Source: an uncultured Collinsella sp. (GTDB lineage: Bacteria; Actinomycetota; Coriobacteriia; Coriobacteriales; Coriobacteriaceae). From it: a DNA stretch of 29,423 nt. The notes beneath the pieces are model-generated. The model ran no database searches. It saw only the letters and a program-made list of their open reading frames with translations, and was not told the origin of the DNA. Shown in pieces: positions 1 through 7,631 of this stretch. The stretch spans positions 1 to 29,423 of the forward strand of contig UQWK01000024.1 in NCBI GenBank assembly GCA_900544725.1, in the 5' to 3' direction. The position numbers and the translations under genes were made by a program. Position 1 is the first letter of the stretch, and the number at the start of each line of letters is the position of its first letter.

Positions 1-409
1 TGCGGCTGCGGGCTTCGGCTGCGGTTTGGCGCTTGCGGCGGTAATCGATTATGCCTTGGATGATGGGCTTGCCAAAGCTCACGACATCATCGTTGTAGAT
101 GGCGGTTCGGGCTGCGAGGAGGCAGTCGGTAAAGTCCATATGGGTCTTGCCAAAGAGTTTGATGGCAAGGGCGACAACGGTGGGCTCGTCGACCATGACA
201 TCATCGAGCAGCCTTTTCATGGCTGCAGCAATCTCAACGCGGGGAACCTTATAGACGTCGCGCAGCGTGACCACGACGCGCGTGATGATTTCGGGGTAGA
301 CACGAGCGGTGCGCGTGGCGATGACCTTGGCAGCGCGCGGCGACAGAACTTCGTCGTCGTCAAGCAGGTAGCGCAGGATGACGGTCTCGTCGATGATGGT
401 GCTACTCAT
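1..409 (-). CDS. PIN-domain toxin-like protein, partial (C-terminus beyond window)
   Basis: The minus-strand frame opens at the ATG at 409 and stays open to the window edge, so about 136 residues are visible and the C-terminus is missing. The N-terminus (MSSTIIDETVILRYLLDDDE) matches the start of PIN-domain ribonucleases, with the first metal-binding aspartate as Asp7. A second typical block, DFTDCLLAARTA, carries the later conserved acidic residue. The usual final TFD block reads SFG here, so one commonly acidic position is glycine. PIN proteins of this kind are metal-dependent RNases acting as VapC-like toxins; the RNA target cannot be told from sequence. The start overlaps the end of the upstream antitoxin gene by 8 bases, implying translational coupling. 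Family assignment is fairly sure. Activity is less sure because of the glycine. Confidence 0.72.
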   Translation of the reverse strand, partial: MSSTIIDETVILRYLLDDDEVLSPRAAKVIATRTARVYPEIITRVVVTLRDVYKVPRVEIAAAMKRLLDDVMVDEPTVVALAIKLFGKTHMDFTDCLLAARTAIYNDDVVSFGKPIIQGIIDYRRKRQTAAEARSR

Positions 410-725
410 GGATATCTACTTCCTCGGGACCCAAAACCGACTCGTCGCTTTCTGTGGCTAGGTATTCAATCCAGGCATTGCGCTCCTCGGAGCGGCGATT
501 GGGGTCCCCATATGCTTTGAGCAGTCCATAGGCGGCCGTGCCGTCCTTGGAGCGCACGGCGACCGGCTGAAAGGGGAGCTTGCGCATCAAAATACTCTGC
601 GCGACAAATAGACGGACAGCCTCGGCGAGCGATGTGCCCATGGCGTCGTAGAGACGCTCGGCATGCTGCTTGTCTTCCTCGCGAATGCGCACCTGCAGGA
701 TGGCTCGTTTTTGAGTCGATGACAT
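402..725 (-). CDS. RelB/DinJ-family antitoxin
   Basis: This 107-residue protein on the minus strand has an N-terminal ribbon-helix-helix region: a beta strand around ILQVRI, then a helix-turn-helix containing GTSLAEAVRLFV and the typical LPFQP ending near residues 50-55. This is the RelB/DinJ antitoxin layout, where the N-terminus dimerises and binds DNA and the C-terminus wraps the toxin. The tail is rich in Glu and Asp, as expected for a toxin-neutralising segment. An ATG start at 725 is chosen because a strong AAGGGAGG site lies 6 bases upstream; a GTG at 728 is too close to it. The gene overlaps the PIN toxin gene by 8 bases, so the two form an operon. RelB/DinJ antitoxins usually pair with RelE/YafQ-type toxins, so the PIN partner is uncommon. 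An inverted repeat upstream (752-767) is a plausible autoregulatory operator. Confidence 0.8.
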   Translation of the reverse strand: MSSTQKRAILQVRIREEDKQHAERLYDAMGTSLAEAVRLFVAQSILMRKLPFQPVAVRSKDGTAAYGLLKAYGDPNRRSEERNAWIEYLATESDESVLGPEEVDIHE

Positions 726-751
726 CACTGGCCTCCCTTAATGAGCGTGCA

Positions 752-788
752 ATTTGAATAGTCAAATACAACATCGGCTAATAATAGC
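752..788. promoter_or_regulatory. Candidate operator of the antitoxin-toxin operon
   Basis: Two small inverted repeats lie 27 to 63 bases upstream of the antitoxin start. ATTTGA (752-757) and TCAAAT (762-767) are separated by four bases. GCTA (777-780) and TAGC (785-788) are also separated by four bases. Ribbon-helix-helix antitoxins commonly repress their own operon by binding such short palindromes over the promoter. The location and AT-richness fit this; binding itself is inferred. Confidence 0.4.
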
Positions 789-950
789 TAATCTTACAAC
801 CACTACTTTATTGCACTAGAGTAAATGAGTGTAAACGATATTACAAACGTACTACATCCTTCAGAAACGAGCGTGAAATCTCCCTTGGATGTACGCATGT
901 AATACACTCACCTTTATAGCTTCTAGAGAATAATTCCAACCTGCCAAAAC

Positions 951-976
951 CCCTGCAATACACCCGTATTGCAGGG
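951..976. promoter_or_regulatory. Perfect 10-bp-arm inverted repeat upstream of the formate hydrogenlyase operon
   Basis: CCCTGCAATA (951-960) is followed by a six-base spacer and then its exact reverse complement TATTGCAGGG (967-976). No T-tract follows on either side, so a terminator is unlikely. It sits about 60 bases before the hydN leader starts, in the only long intergenic region ahead of the operon. A dimeric activator or repressor site is the most natural reading. Which regulator binds is unknown. Confidence 0.5.
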
Positions 977-1033
977 CCTATGCTCAAGTTTGCCCCCTGC
1001 AACTGCGTATATTTAACCTGTATATCGTTGGAG

Positions 1034-1146
1034 GAATTCTATCGAAGTGCCTGTTTCGCCGCATACACTCGATACGCCGATGCCGGACCACGGGCGGTCC
1101 GGGGCAACGTCGACAGGGTCTCTCCGGCATGGGATTCAGGAGGGAG
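1034..1146 (+). promoter_or_regulatory. Structured 5' leader of hydN operon; riboswitch candidate
   Basis: The RNA before hydN can fold into a closed multi-stem domain. A closing stem pairs 1034-1039 with 1132-1137 (one G-U). Directly stacked on it is a perfect 6-bp stem, 1040-1045 with 1069-1074. Then comes either an 8-bp stem 1080-1087 with 1123-1130, or a competing 7-bp hairpin 1083-1089 with 1096-1102; they share bases and cannot form together. The closing stem's 3' strand directly abuts the ribosome binding site AGGAGGGAG (1138-1146). This is the layout of a translation-controlling riboswitch. The downstream operon encodes a molybdenum enzyme, so a molybdenum-cofactor-type RNA is one possibility, but I cannot confirm a consensus match by eye. 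A GTG-initiated reading frame from 1047 runs through this leader and is thought to be incidental. Confidence 0.45.
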
Positions 1147-1154
1147 TGAACAAC

Positions 1155-1673
1155 ATGGGCAATAAACGAGTCGTAGCCGATTCCTCACGCTGCATTGGGT
1201 GTCAAACCTGTATGGCGGCGTGCATCGAGGCGCACGACATTCCCGGCAACATCGCCGCGCCGCGCCTGCGCGTGACGCGTACGTACGAGATCTCCGCACC
1301 GGTGGCTTGCCATCACTGCGAGGATGCCCCGTGCGCCAAGGCCTGCCCCACGGGCGCCTTGTTCTTTGATCCAAAGAACCATCGCATCGGCGTCAACGAG
1401 GACAACTGCATCGGCTGCAAGAGCTGCGTCATGGCCTGCCCCTTTGGCGCCGTGAGCGTGGCGACCACGCAGGTCCCCGTCTTGATGGGCGACGTGCGCG
1501 TGGGTTCGCAGACTAAGAGCTTCGTGCTCAAGTGCGACCTGTGCGTGGACCGTCCCGGCGGTCCGGCGTGTGCCGAGGCGTGCCCGACCAAGGGCCTCAC
1601 CCTGGTAGACGAGGAGCGCCTGGCAGAACTGACTGCCGAGCGTGCCCGCGCCACCATCGAAAACGAGGCGTAA
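1155..1673 (+). CDS. hydN: HydN-like 4Fe-4S electron-transfer protein
   Basis: This 172-residue ferredoxin-like protein has four cysteine clusters expected to bind four [4Fe-4S] centres. The first is C13, C16, C19, C23; then come a CHHCEDAPCAKACP block, a CIGCKSCVMACPFGA block and a CDLCVDRPGGPACAEACP block. Length and pattern match E. coli HydN (about 175 residues) and its relatives HycB and HyfA. It has no signal peptide, so it is cytoplasmic. Sitting directly upstream of fdhF, it most likely carries electrons between formate dehydrogenase H and the hydrogenase. The ATG at 1155 is chosen over an upstream GTG at 1047 because AGGAGGGAG lies eight bases before it and the alternative would add residues with no homology to the family. 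The leader in front is highly structured. Confidence 0.85.
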   Translation: MGNKRVVADSSRCIGCQTCMAACIEAHDIPGNIAAPRLRVTRTYEISAPVACHHCEDAPCAKACPTGALFFDPKNHRIGVNEDNCIGCKSCVMACPFGAVSVATTQVPVLMGDVRVGSQTKSFVLKCDLCVDRPGGPACAEACPTKGLTLVDEERLAELTAERARATIENEA

Positions 1674-1747
1674 GCGTCGGGCGACAAGCCCAATGATTGT
1701 CAAATAAGTACCGAGTATTCGGTAGCAGAGAAAGGAAGGAGGGTGTC

Positions 1748-3970
1748 ATGGAGAAGCATAAAGTGATTTGCCCGTACTGCGGTGCCGGTTGCCAGTTTAA
1801 CCTCTTGGTCCAAAACGGCCAGGTCGTGGGTACCGAACCGCTCAACGGCATCACCAACCAGAGCGAGCTGTGCCTTAAGGGCATGAGCGGCTACGACTTC
1901 ATCAACGACACCAAGATCTTGACTCCTCGCGTACTGCACCCGATGATCCGCCGCACCAAGGGCGCGGATCTTGAGCGCGTAAGCTGGGACGAGGCACTGG
2001 ATTTCACCGCATCTAAGATGCAGGCCATAATTGACGAATATGGTCCTAACGCTGTCATGACCACCGGCTCTTCGCGAGGCGGCGGCAATGAGGCGAACTA
2101 CGTCATGCAGAAGTTTACGCGTGCGTGCATCGGCACCCACAGCGTGGACAACTGCGCTCGTACTTGACACGGCCCTACTGTCCTCGGTCTGATGGACACG
2201 GTTGGTTCAGGTTGCATGTCATGCTCCATCCCCGGTATGGAGGATGCGGGCTGCATTTTCCTCTTCGGCTATAACCCTGCCGATTCGCACCCCATCGTCG
2301 CAAGGCGTATCGTGCGAGCCAAAGAAAAGGGTTGCAAGATCATCGTCGCCGACCCGCGCCATATCGAAACCGCGCGTATCGCCGATCTCTACCTTCCGAT
2401 CAAGAACGGTTGCAATGTTGCGTTCCTCAACGCCTTTGCCAACTGTCTGGTCAACGATGGCCTCTACGACAAGGAATTCGTCGCCGAGCATACGAACGGC
2501 TTTGACGAGTGGTGGGAGACCATCAAGAACTACACTCCCGAATCCGTACAGGACATCACGGGTGTCGAGCCCGCGCTGATCCACCAAGCTGCCGAGATGT
2601 ACGCCACGGCGAAGCCCTCTGCCATCATTGGCTGGGGCATGGGCGTATGCCAGCAGAAGCAGAACCTGAAGACGGTGCACACCATCGCCTCCATCGCCTG
2701 CGTTGCCGGCCAGATCGGCAAACCCAATTCCGGTCTCGCGCCCGTGCGTGGCCAGAATAACGTCCAGGGCTCCTGCGATATGGGCATGCTGCCCAACCTG
2801 TACCCTGGCTACCAGAAGGTCACCGACCCGGCAGTGCGTGCCAAGTTTGCCAAGGCTTGGGGCGTGCCCGAGGAAAAGCTCCCGCTCGAGGAGGGCTACA
2901 AGCTCACCGACCTGGGCCACCTGGTCGACGAGGGCAAGGTGCACTGCTTCTACAACTACGGCGAGGACCCGGTGCAGACCGAGCCCGATTCGGCCGGTAT
3001 GCGCAAGACGCTCTCCGAGCTGGATCTGTTCATTTGCCAGGACATCTTTATGACGCAGACGACCATGCTCGCCGACGTCATCCTGCCTGCCACCTCTTGG
3101 GGCGAGCACGAGGGTGTCTTTACCGCATCCGACCGTAGCTTCCAGCACTTTGACGCGGCCGTTCCGCCCAAGGGCGAGTGCCGTCACGACTGGGAGATCT
3201 TCGCGGACCTGTCTACGCGTATGGGTTACCCCATGCACTACGACAACACCGAGCAGATCTGGAACGAGTGCATTAGCCTGTGCCCCAACTTTGTGGGCGC
3301 GACCTACGAGAAGATGGCTCCCGAGGGCGGCTACGCCCAGTGGCCCGTCAAGAGCACCGATGTGAACGACCACGGTACGCCCGACATGTTCGCTGGTGGC
3401 AAGTTCACCACCAAGGACGGCCGCGCCAACCTGATGGCGCACGACTGGGAGGCGCCCTCCGAGCTTCCCGACGATGAGTACCCGCTCATCCTGTGCACCG
3501 TCCGCGAGGTCGGCCACTACAGCTGCCGCTCTATGACCGGCAACTGCAAGACGCTGGCGCTGCTTGCCGACGAGCCCGGCTTTGTCCGCATGAATCCCGC
3601 GGACGCCCAGGCGCGCGGCATCAAGAACGGCGATATCGTCTCGATCCACAGCCGCCGCGGTCAGGTATACAGCCGCGCCGACGTGAGCGACCGTATCAAC
3701 AAGGGCACGGTCTATATGACCTACCAGTGGTGGATTGGCAAGTGCAACGAGCTGACCATTCACAAGGTCGACCCGGTCTCGCACACGCCCGAGGACAAGT
3801 TCTCCGCCTGCCAGGTCGACGCTATCGCCGACCAGGTCTGGGCCGAGGGCGAGGTCGAGCGTCAGTACACCGAGCTCAAGCAGGCTCTGGTCGACGCCGC
3901 CGCTCCTCAGGACGTTGAGCCCGGCGCCGCCAAGTTCGACGACGAGACACACGTGAATCAAATCGTGTAG
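1748..3970 (+). CDS. fdhF: Formate dehydrogenase H, selenocysteine-containing (in-frame TGA at 2165-2167)
   Basis: It oxidises formate to CO2 and feeds electrons to the hydrogenase. The reading frame is 740 residues when the TGA at codon 140 is read as selenocysteine; the sequence stays in frame and resumes with HGPTVLGLMDTVGSG, as in known FdhF proteins. The N-terminal [4Fe-4S] ligands are C8, C11, C15 and C42, followed by Lys44, and Sec140-His141 form the active site; these are the same residue numbers as in E. coli FdhF (about 715 residues). The protein has the bis-MGD binding folds of the DMSO reductase family and no twin-arginine signal, so it is cytoplasmic. The start at 1748 has GGAAGGAGGG just upstream. 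A conventional gene caller would break it into two pieces at 2167. The SECIS element directly after the TGA and the nearby selA, selB and selC genes support readthrough. Confidence 0.95.
2165..2198 (+). promoter_or_regulatory. Bacterial SECIS element of fdhF
   Basis: Starting at the Sec codon TGA (2165-2167), a hairpin forms between TGTCC (2179-2183) and GGACA (2194-2198), extended by two more pairs (2184-2185 with 2191-2192) with the base at 2193 bulged. The apical loop is GGTCT (2186-2190). The same GGUCU loop is recognised by SelB in E. coli fdhF, and the 18-base distance from TGA to the loop is also the same. It recruits the SelB-GTP-tRNA(Sec) complex to decode the UGA. Confidence 0.88.
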
Positions 3971-3991
3971 TCCCGTTCTCGTTGGCTTTTT

Positions 3992-4034
3992 GGGCCGGGC
4001 GTCCCGTACGTTCGGGAGCCCGGCCCGTTATTTT
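3992..4034 (+). terminator. Hairpin between fdhF and hyfA; attenuating terminator candidate
   Basis: A 9-bp GC-only stem (3992-4000 with 4018-4026) carries a further 5-bp stem (4002-4006 with 4013-4017) and a six-base loop, followed by GTTATTTT (4027-4034). The T-run is interrupted, so termination is probably partial. It could let hydN and fdhF be made in excess of the hydrogenase subunits, or protect the fdhF message from decay. Confidence 0.6.
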
Positions 4035-4048
4035 GAAAGGAAGTGGGG

Positions 4049-4666
4049 ATGAACCGCTTCATCGACATCAACCCGGAGAGGTGCATCGGCTGCGGAACAT
4101 GCCAGTCCGCCTGTGCCGACGCCCACCGGATGCAGGGTCTTCAGGATACGCCGCGCCTGGCGCTCGTGAAGACCGGCGGTATTTCGGCCGCTCTTGCCTG
4201 CCACCATTGCGAGGGTGCCCCCTGCGCCGAGGTTTGCCCGGTGAATGCCATCGAGCACGATGGCGATCGCATCCACGTCAAGGAGCAGGAGTGCATCGGG
4301 TGCAGGCTGTGCGCCATCGCGTGCCCCTTCGGAGCCATCCATCCCGATGGCACGTCTATCGCCGGTGTCGCAGGCATGTGCGATCCGACGCCTTCGTATC
4401 CTAAGTCCCTGAGCAGCCTGCTTACGTGGGCTCCCGGCCAGTACACCTGCGCTGTCAAGTGCGATCTGTGCGCCTTCGATCTGGACGGCCCGCATTGTGT
4501 GGCGGCGTGCCCCACCAAGGCGCTGACCGTCATGGGCGGCGCGGCCGATCGCGAGCTCGACGAGGCCAAGCGCCTGCGCTCGATCGAAAACGGTCCGGTC
4601 GTCGACGTTACCGCTGTGGCCCAGGGCCTGTCCGAGAAAGCAGAAGGGAGCGTAAACAATGGATAG
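4049..4666 (+). CDS. hyfA: Hydrogenase-4 component A, 4Fe-4S ferredoxin subunit
   Basis: This 205-residue polyferredoxin is the same length as E. coli HyfA and close to HycB (203). Cysteine clusters begin with C12, C15, C18, C22, then CHHCEGAPCAEVCP, CIGCRLCAIACPFGA and a final CDLC...CVAACP block, enough for four [4Fe-4S] centres. It is expected to connect FdhF to the hydrogenase peripheral arm on the cytoplasmic side. It is a paralogue of the hydN product with an insertion before the last cluster. The ATG at 4049 has AAAGGAAG upstream; a GTG at 4043 overlaps that site and is disfavoured. The gene overlaps hyfB by 8 bases. HycB would also fit by family, but the gene order downstream is that of hyf. 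Confidence 0.87.
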   Translation: MNRFIDINPERCIGCGTCQSACADAHRMQGLQDTPRLALVKTGGISAALACHHCEGAPCAEVCPVNAIEHDGDRIHVKEQECIGCRLCAIACPFGAIHPDGTSIAGVAGMCDPTPSYPKSLSSLLTWAPGQYTCAVKCDLCAFDLDGPHCVAACPTKALTVMGGAADRELDEAKRLRSIENGPVVDVTAVAQGLSEKAEGSVNNG

Positions 4667-6677
4667 CATGACGCTGTTTATCGCATCGCTTGCCGTCTCG
4701 TGCATCGGTGCGCTCGCCTCGGTTCTGCTGATTAAGGCCGATAACGCCGCCAAGACTGCCGGCTGCCTGATCGGCGCCGTCGCCGCGGTGCTTTCGTTTG
4801 TGGCCGGTATCCAGGCCGTGCTGGGCGATGTCACGTCGGTCGACACCATCGTGTTCTTCCCGTTTGCCCATTTCCAGCTGCTGCTCAACCAGCTGTCCGG
4901 CCTGTTCGTGGCGCTCATCTCGGTGCTCGCGTTTGCCGGCTCGATCTACGGTCTCAACTACTTTGATGAGTACCCGGGCAAAAAGGGCCGCGCCGGCTTC
5001 TTCTTTAACACCTTCGTGGCGTCCATGATGCTCGTCATCACCGCCGACAACGTGTTTTGGTTCCTGGTCGCCTTTGAGCTCATGTCGCTGACCTCGTACT
5101 TCCTGGTCGTGATCGAGGAGAACGAGAACTCCATCCACGGCGGTTGGCTCTACTTCGTGATCGCGCACGTGGGCTTTGTGCTCATCATGGCGAGCTTCCT
5201 CACCATGACTAACTTCGCCGGCGGCTCGTTTGCCTTTGCGGATTTCCGCGCCACGCAGTTTAGCCCCGCGGTCGCATCCGTGTGCTTCGTGCTCGCCTTC
5301 TTTGGCTTTGGCGCCAAGGCCGGTATCATCCCGCTGCACGGCTGGCTGCCCAAGGCACATCCCGAGGCGCCGTCCAACGTGTCGGCCCTCATGTCCGGCG
5401 GCATGATCAAGATCGGTATCTTCGGCATCCTCAAAGTGGGCCTCGACCTGCTCTCCGCTTCGGGCGTTCAGGTCTGGTGGGGTCTTATGGTCATGGTCTT
5501 CGGTGCGATCTCGTCGGTCCTCGGCGTGGCCTTCGCCCTGCAGGAGCATGACATCAAGCGCCTGCTGGCCTATCACTCCGTCGAGAACATCGGCATCATT
5601 CTGCTCGGCGTCGGCGCCTCCATGGCCGCTATGGCGCTCAACTCGGTCGGCATCGCCGTCCTGGCTCTGATGGCCGCCCTCTATCACACGTTTAACCACG
5701 CGATGTTTAAGGGCGAGCTGTTCTTGGGCGCCGGTGCGCTGCTGTACTCCACGGGTACGCGCAATATGGAGAAGATGGGCGGCCTGTTCCGTCGTATGCC
5801 GGCAACGGCCATCTGCTTCCTCGTCGGCGCGCTTGCCATCTCGGCCATCCCGCCCTTCAACGGCTTTGTGTCCGAGTGGTTTACCTACCAGTCGCTCTTT
5901 AATGCCGCCATGCAGGGCGACAAGGCCGTCATGATTGTGGCCGTGTTCGCTGCCGTCGCGCTTGCCATTACCGGCGCTCTGGCCGTCACGTGCTTCGTCA
6001 AGGCCTATGGCGTCTCCTTTGCCTCCGCGCCCCGCTCCGAGGCCGCGGCCAATGCCAAGGAGGTTCCCGCCCCCATGGTGTTTGCGCAGGGGCTGCTCGC
6101 GGCCATCTGCGTCGTGCTGGGCATTGGCGCTCCCGTGATCGCGCCCGTGCTGGTCGATGTCGCCGCGTCCGTGCTGCATCCGTACGGTGGCGTGTTTGCC
6201 GCCGAGGGCATGGAGCTCATGAACCAGTACTCCGGCGCTGCCACCTCCACGCCCGCGATCGCCATTGCGCTCGTGGTGCTCGTCGGCCTTGCCTGCGGTT
6301 ATCGCAAGCTCAAGACCGTCGGCAAGGTGCAGAAGTCCCAGCCGTGGGCGTGCGGCTATGCTCCCAACGAGCATATGCCCGTCGTGGCCACGACCTTTGC
6401 CTCCGAGGTGTCCTGGTTTATGCAGCCGCTCTACACGCTGCGCGACCGCTGCACGGCCGTCTGCTGGTCCATCGCGCACTTCTTCCAGAAGCTCACCGGT
6501 GTGGCCGAGGCTGTGGAGCCCGTACCCGACAAGGTTCTCGTCGATGCTCCGCATAAGGGTGTCGAGAAGCTCGCCGACCTCGCGACTAAGCTCGAGGGCG
6601 GCAACTACAGCATCTATATCTGCTATATCGTCGCGGCACTCGTGGTGTTCCTCGTGCTCGCCGTGCAAATGGGTTAA
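4659..6677 (+). CDS. hyfB: Hydrogenase-4 component B, antiporter-like membrane subunit
   Basis: This 672-residue protein is hydrophobic almost throughout. It belongs to the complex I NuoL/M/N and Mrp antiporter superfamily, and its length equals that of E. coli HyfB. The proton-channel core is visible around residues 215-255, with GAKAGIIPLHGWLPKAHPEA followed by SALMSGGMIKIG; these hold the conserved Lys, His and Pro residues. The C-terminal part (about 560-650) is a more polar linker ending in a final membrane helix. It anchors the hydrogenase in the cytoplasmic membrane and may move H+ or Na+ when formate oxidation is coupled to H2 release; coupling is inferred from the family. It overlaps hyfA by 8 bases and is followed at 12 bases by hyfC, so it is translated within the operon. 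Confidence 0.88.
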   Translation: MDSMTLFIASLAVSCIGALASVLLIKADNAAKTAGCLIGAVAAVLSFVAGIQAVLGDVTSVDTIVFFPFAHFQLLLNQLSGLFVALISVLAFAGSIYGLNYFDEYPGKKGRAGFFFNTFVASMMLVITADNVFWFLVAFELMSLTSYFLVVIEENENSIHGGWLYFVIAHVGFVLIMASFLTMTNFAGGSFAFADFRATQFSPAVASVCFVLAFFGFGAKAGIIPLHGWLPKAHPEAPSNVSALMSGGMIKIGIFGILKVGLDLLSASGVQVWWGLMVMVFGAISSVLGVAFALQEHDIKRLLAYHSVENIGIILLGVGASMAAMALNSVGIAVLALMAALYHTFNHAMFKGELFLGAGALLYSTGTRNMEKMGGLFRRMPATAICFLVGALAISAIPPFNGFVSEWFTYQSLFNAAMQGDKAVMIVAVFAAVALAITGALAVTCFVKAYGVSFASAPRSEAAANAKEVPAPMVFAQGLLAAICVVLGIGAPVIAPVLVDVAASVLHPYGGVFAAEGMELMNQYSGAATSTPAIAIALVVLVGLACGYRKLKTVGKVQKSQPWACGYAPNEHMPVVATTFASEVSWFMQPLYTLRDRCTAVCWSIAHFFQKLTGVAEAVEPVPDKVLVDAPHKGVEKLADLATKLEGGNYSIYICYIVAALVVFLVLAVQMG

Positions 6678-6689
6678 GGAGGGGAGAGC

Positions 6690-7616
6690 ATGAACAACAT
6701 CGTACTTGCCGTTCTGCAGGGCGTGGTCGTCATGGCCGTCGCACCGTTCTTCTCCGGTCTCGGCCGCGTGATCCGCGCCAAGATGCACAACCGTCGCGGC
6801 CCCAGCATCATGCAGGACTACCGCGACCTGGCCAAGCTCTTTGCGCGCCCCGAGTCCCAGAGCGAGGATGCGAGCTTTGCGCTGCGCATCATGCCGCCGC
6901 TGTTCCTCGCCGTCGCCTTTATGCTCGCGATGGGCCTGCCGCTCTTTACGGCACAAAGCCCCATCCCGGTCTTTGGTGACGCTATCACCATCATGTACAG
7001 CCTGGCGCTTGCCCGCTTCTTCTTCGCCCTCTGCGGTGTGGATTCGTCCAACGCCTACGCCGGTATCGGCGGCGTCCGCGAGCTGCTCATGAGCGTGCTC
7101 ATCGAGCCGTCCATGCTGCTGGCGCTGTTTGCCGCGGCCCTGGTGTGCGGCTCCACCGACATCGCCACCATGGGTCAGCACATCATGACGGGCGCCGTCG
7201 ACGCGCCGGTCGCCGTGATCCTCGCCGGCATCGCCTTTGCGATTGCCTGCTATATGGAGCTCGGCAAGCTGCCGTTTGATCAGGCCGAGGCCGAGCAGGA
7301 GCTCCAGGAAGGTCCGCTCGCCGAGCTTTCCGGCCCGTCGCTTGCGATGGCCAAGCTCGCCATGTCCATGAAGCAGGTCCTGGTCGTCGCCTGGTTCTGC
7401 GCGATCTTCGTCCCCTGGGGCGAGCCCGCGACCGTGGGCGCCGCCGCCGTTCTGGGCGCGGTCATCTTCCTGGTGAAGTGCCTGATCGACTTTGTCGTGT
7501 GCGGCGTGATCGAGAACTCCTGCTCGCGCTCGCGCTTTAAGGTGCTTGGCAATCAGACCTGGGCCGTCGTGGGCATCGCCGTTCTGGCGTTTGTCTTCGT
7601 GGTCGTCGGCGTGTAG
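6690..7616 (+). CDS. hyfC: Hydrogenase-4 component C, NuoH-like membrane subunit
   Basis: This 308-residue integral membrane protein is of the complex I subunit 1 (NuoH) / HycD / HyfC family, whose members are usually 305-325 residues. The loop after helix 1 contains RRGPSIMQDYRDLAKLF, and near residues 188-215 the motif ELGKLPFDQAEAEQELQEGP is present. Its acidic residues lie at the interface with the hydrogenase small subunit and the entrance of the ion path in known structures. It connects the hydrophilic hydrogenase module to the membrane arm. The start ATG has a strong AAGGAGGGG site 5-6 bases upstream. The neighbouring gap to hyfD is 15 bases. Confidence 0.88.
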   Translation: MNNIVLAVLQGVVVMAVAPFFSGLGRVIRAKMHNRRGPSIMQDYRDLAKLFARPESQSEDASFALRIMPPLFLAVAFMLAMGLPLFTAQSPIPVFGDAITIMYSLALARFFFALCGVDSSNAYAGIGGVRELLMSVLIEPSMLLALFAAALVCGSTDIATMGQHIMTGAVDAPVAVILAGIAFAIACYMELGKLPFDQAEAEQELQEGPLAELSGPSLAMAKLAMSMKQVLVVAWFCAIFVPWGEPATVGAAAVLGAVIFLVKCLIDFVVCGVIENSCSRSRFKVLGNQTWAVVGIAVLAFVFVVVGV

Positions 7617-7631
7617 GAGAAGGGAGAAACA

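Noticed and set aside
730..1150. Sigma-54 promoter (GG-N10-GC) as in E. coli fdhF
   Set aside because: No convincing TGGCAC-N5-TTGC match was found by eye, and sigma-54 is generally absent from Actinobacteria.
1047..1154. Extended hydN start at GTG 1047
   Set aside because: The added residues have no family match and the region is better explained as structured leader; the ATG at 1155 has a strong ribosome binding site.
2165..2167. TGA read as a true stop that makes fdhF a pseudogene
   Set aside because: The frame continues without shift, the next residues match FdhF, a SECIS hairpin follows at the right distance, and selA, selB and selC are nearby.
2219..3961. 580-residue open frame on the minus strand
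   Set aside because: It is the antisense shadow of fdhF.
4608..7181. 857-residue open frame on the minus strand
   Set aside because: It is the antisense of hyfB and hyfC, with the same biased composition and no ribosome binding site or homology recognised.
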